Source: SIG578 sp964508295 (GTDB lineage Bacteria; Bacillota; Clostridia; Oscillospirales; Ruminococcaceae). Taken from it: a stretch of 6,530 bases of DNA. Where the stretch lies: contig CAZDSQ010000077.1 of NCBI GenBank assembly GCA_964508295.1, positions 1 to 6,530 on the forward strand. Direction: 5' to 3'. The notes beneath the pieces are model-generated. The model was given only the letters and a program-made list of their open reading frames with translations. It had not been told where the DNA came from and did no database searches. The translations under genes were made by a program, and so were the position numbers. Positions 6,326 through 6,530 of this stretch are shown here, piece after piece (the stretch's first letter is position 1; every line of letters begins with the position of its first letter).

Positions 6326-6530
6326 ATGAGTAATCAATCAAGATCTGATAGTTACGCTGCTGCAGGCGTTGATATTACTGCAGGATATAAGGCCGTTGAA
6401 CTTATGAAAAAACATATTGCAAGAACTAAAAACGAAGGTTGTCTCGATGATGTCGGCGGTTTCGGCGGATGCTTCGGACTAAACCTTGCGGGAATGGAAG
6501 AACCTGTTTTAGTTTCAGGAACTGACGGTT
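6326..6530 (+). CDS. purM: Phosphoribosylformylglycinamidine cyclo-ligase, N-terminal part (partial)
   Basis: The first 68 codons of a gene that runs off the right edge. The peptide has YAAAGVDITAGYKAVELMKKH at 10-30, the usual opening of AIR synthetase, then GGFGGCFGLN (about 44-53) and VSGTDG, the start of the ATP-binding region. The enzyme closes FGAM to AIR with ATP, and AIR feeds PurK/PurE. The ATG begins two bases after the purF stop. A modest AAAGGA (6314-6319) inside the purF end serves as ribosome site, so coupled translation is likely. Only the N-terminal fraction of a protein of about 340 residues is seen, so integrity cannot be judged. Confidence 0.95.
   Translation, partial: MSNQSRSDSYAAAGVDITAGYKAVELMKKHIARTKNEGCLDDVGGFGGCFGLNLAGMEEPVLVSGTDG

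Overview
The window is a dense stretch of housekeeping nucleotide-biosynthesis genes, all on the + strand, from an anaerobic-looking Bacillota bacterium. My best guess is class Clostridia, in the gut Oscillospiraceae/Ruminococcaceae sphere. The reasons are moderate GC, strong AGGAGG-type ribosome sites before most genes, tight 0-22 nt spacings, a class 1B-like PyrD end, and a ZTP riboswitch driving a pur operon. Taxonomy is inferred from style, not from a search. I see no mobile element, tRNA, rRNA or CRISPR array.

Left block (1-4159), pyrimidine operon plus IMP dehydrogenase: the 3' end of pyrD (dihydroorotate dehydrogenase), pyrF (OMP decarboxylase), pyrE (orotate phosphoribosyltransferase), a fused pyrB (aspartate carbamoyltransferase catalytic chain carrying only the zinc domain of PyrI at its C-terminus), and guaB (IMP dehydrogenase). 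Two junctions overlap as TAATG (pyrD/pyrF, pyrB/guaB), so the block is probably one translationally coupled transcript that enters from the left. It covers four of the six UMP steps and the first committed step to GMP.

Middle (4160-4387), a 228-base regulatory gap: a consensus extended -10 SigA promoter, then a ZTP (pfl-motif) riboswitch aptamer whose 3' end is shared with a strong intrinsic terminator, then the purE ribosome site. ZMP/ZTP build up when 10-formyl-THF is short, and ligand binding should prevent termination and turn on the pur genes.

Right block (4388-6530), purine operon: purE, a PurF-family gene, and the start of purM. The PurF-family protein keeps the PRPP motif and the probable Fe-S cysteines. 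It has lost the N-terminal nucleophile cysteine and the other recognisable glutaminase motifs, so it cannot be an ordinary glutamine-dependent enzyme.

The observations most worth a second look are the glutaminase-dead PurF, the ATCase with a minimal PyrI zinc tail and no allosteric domain, the IMP dehydrogenase that looks like the enzyme of the protozoan Tritrichomonas foetus, and the riboswitch with its compensated pseudoknot.
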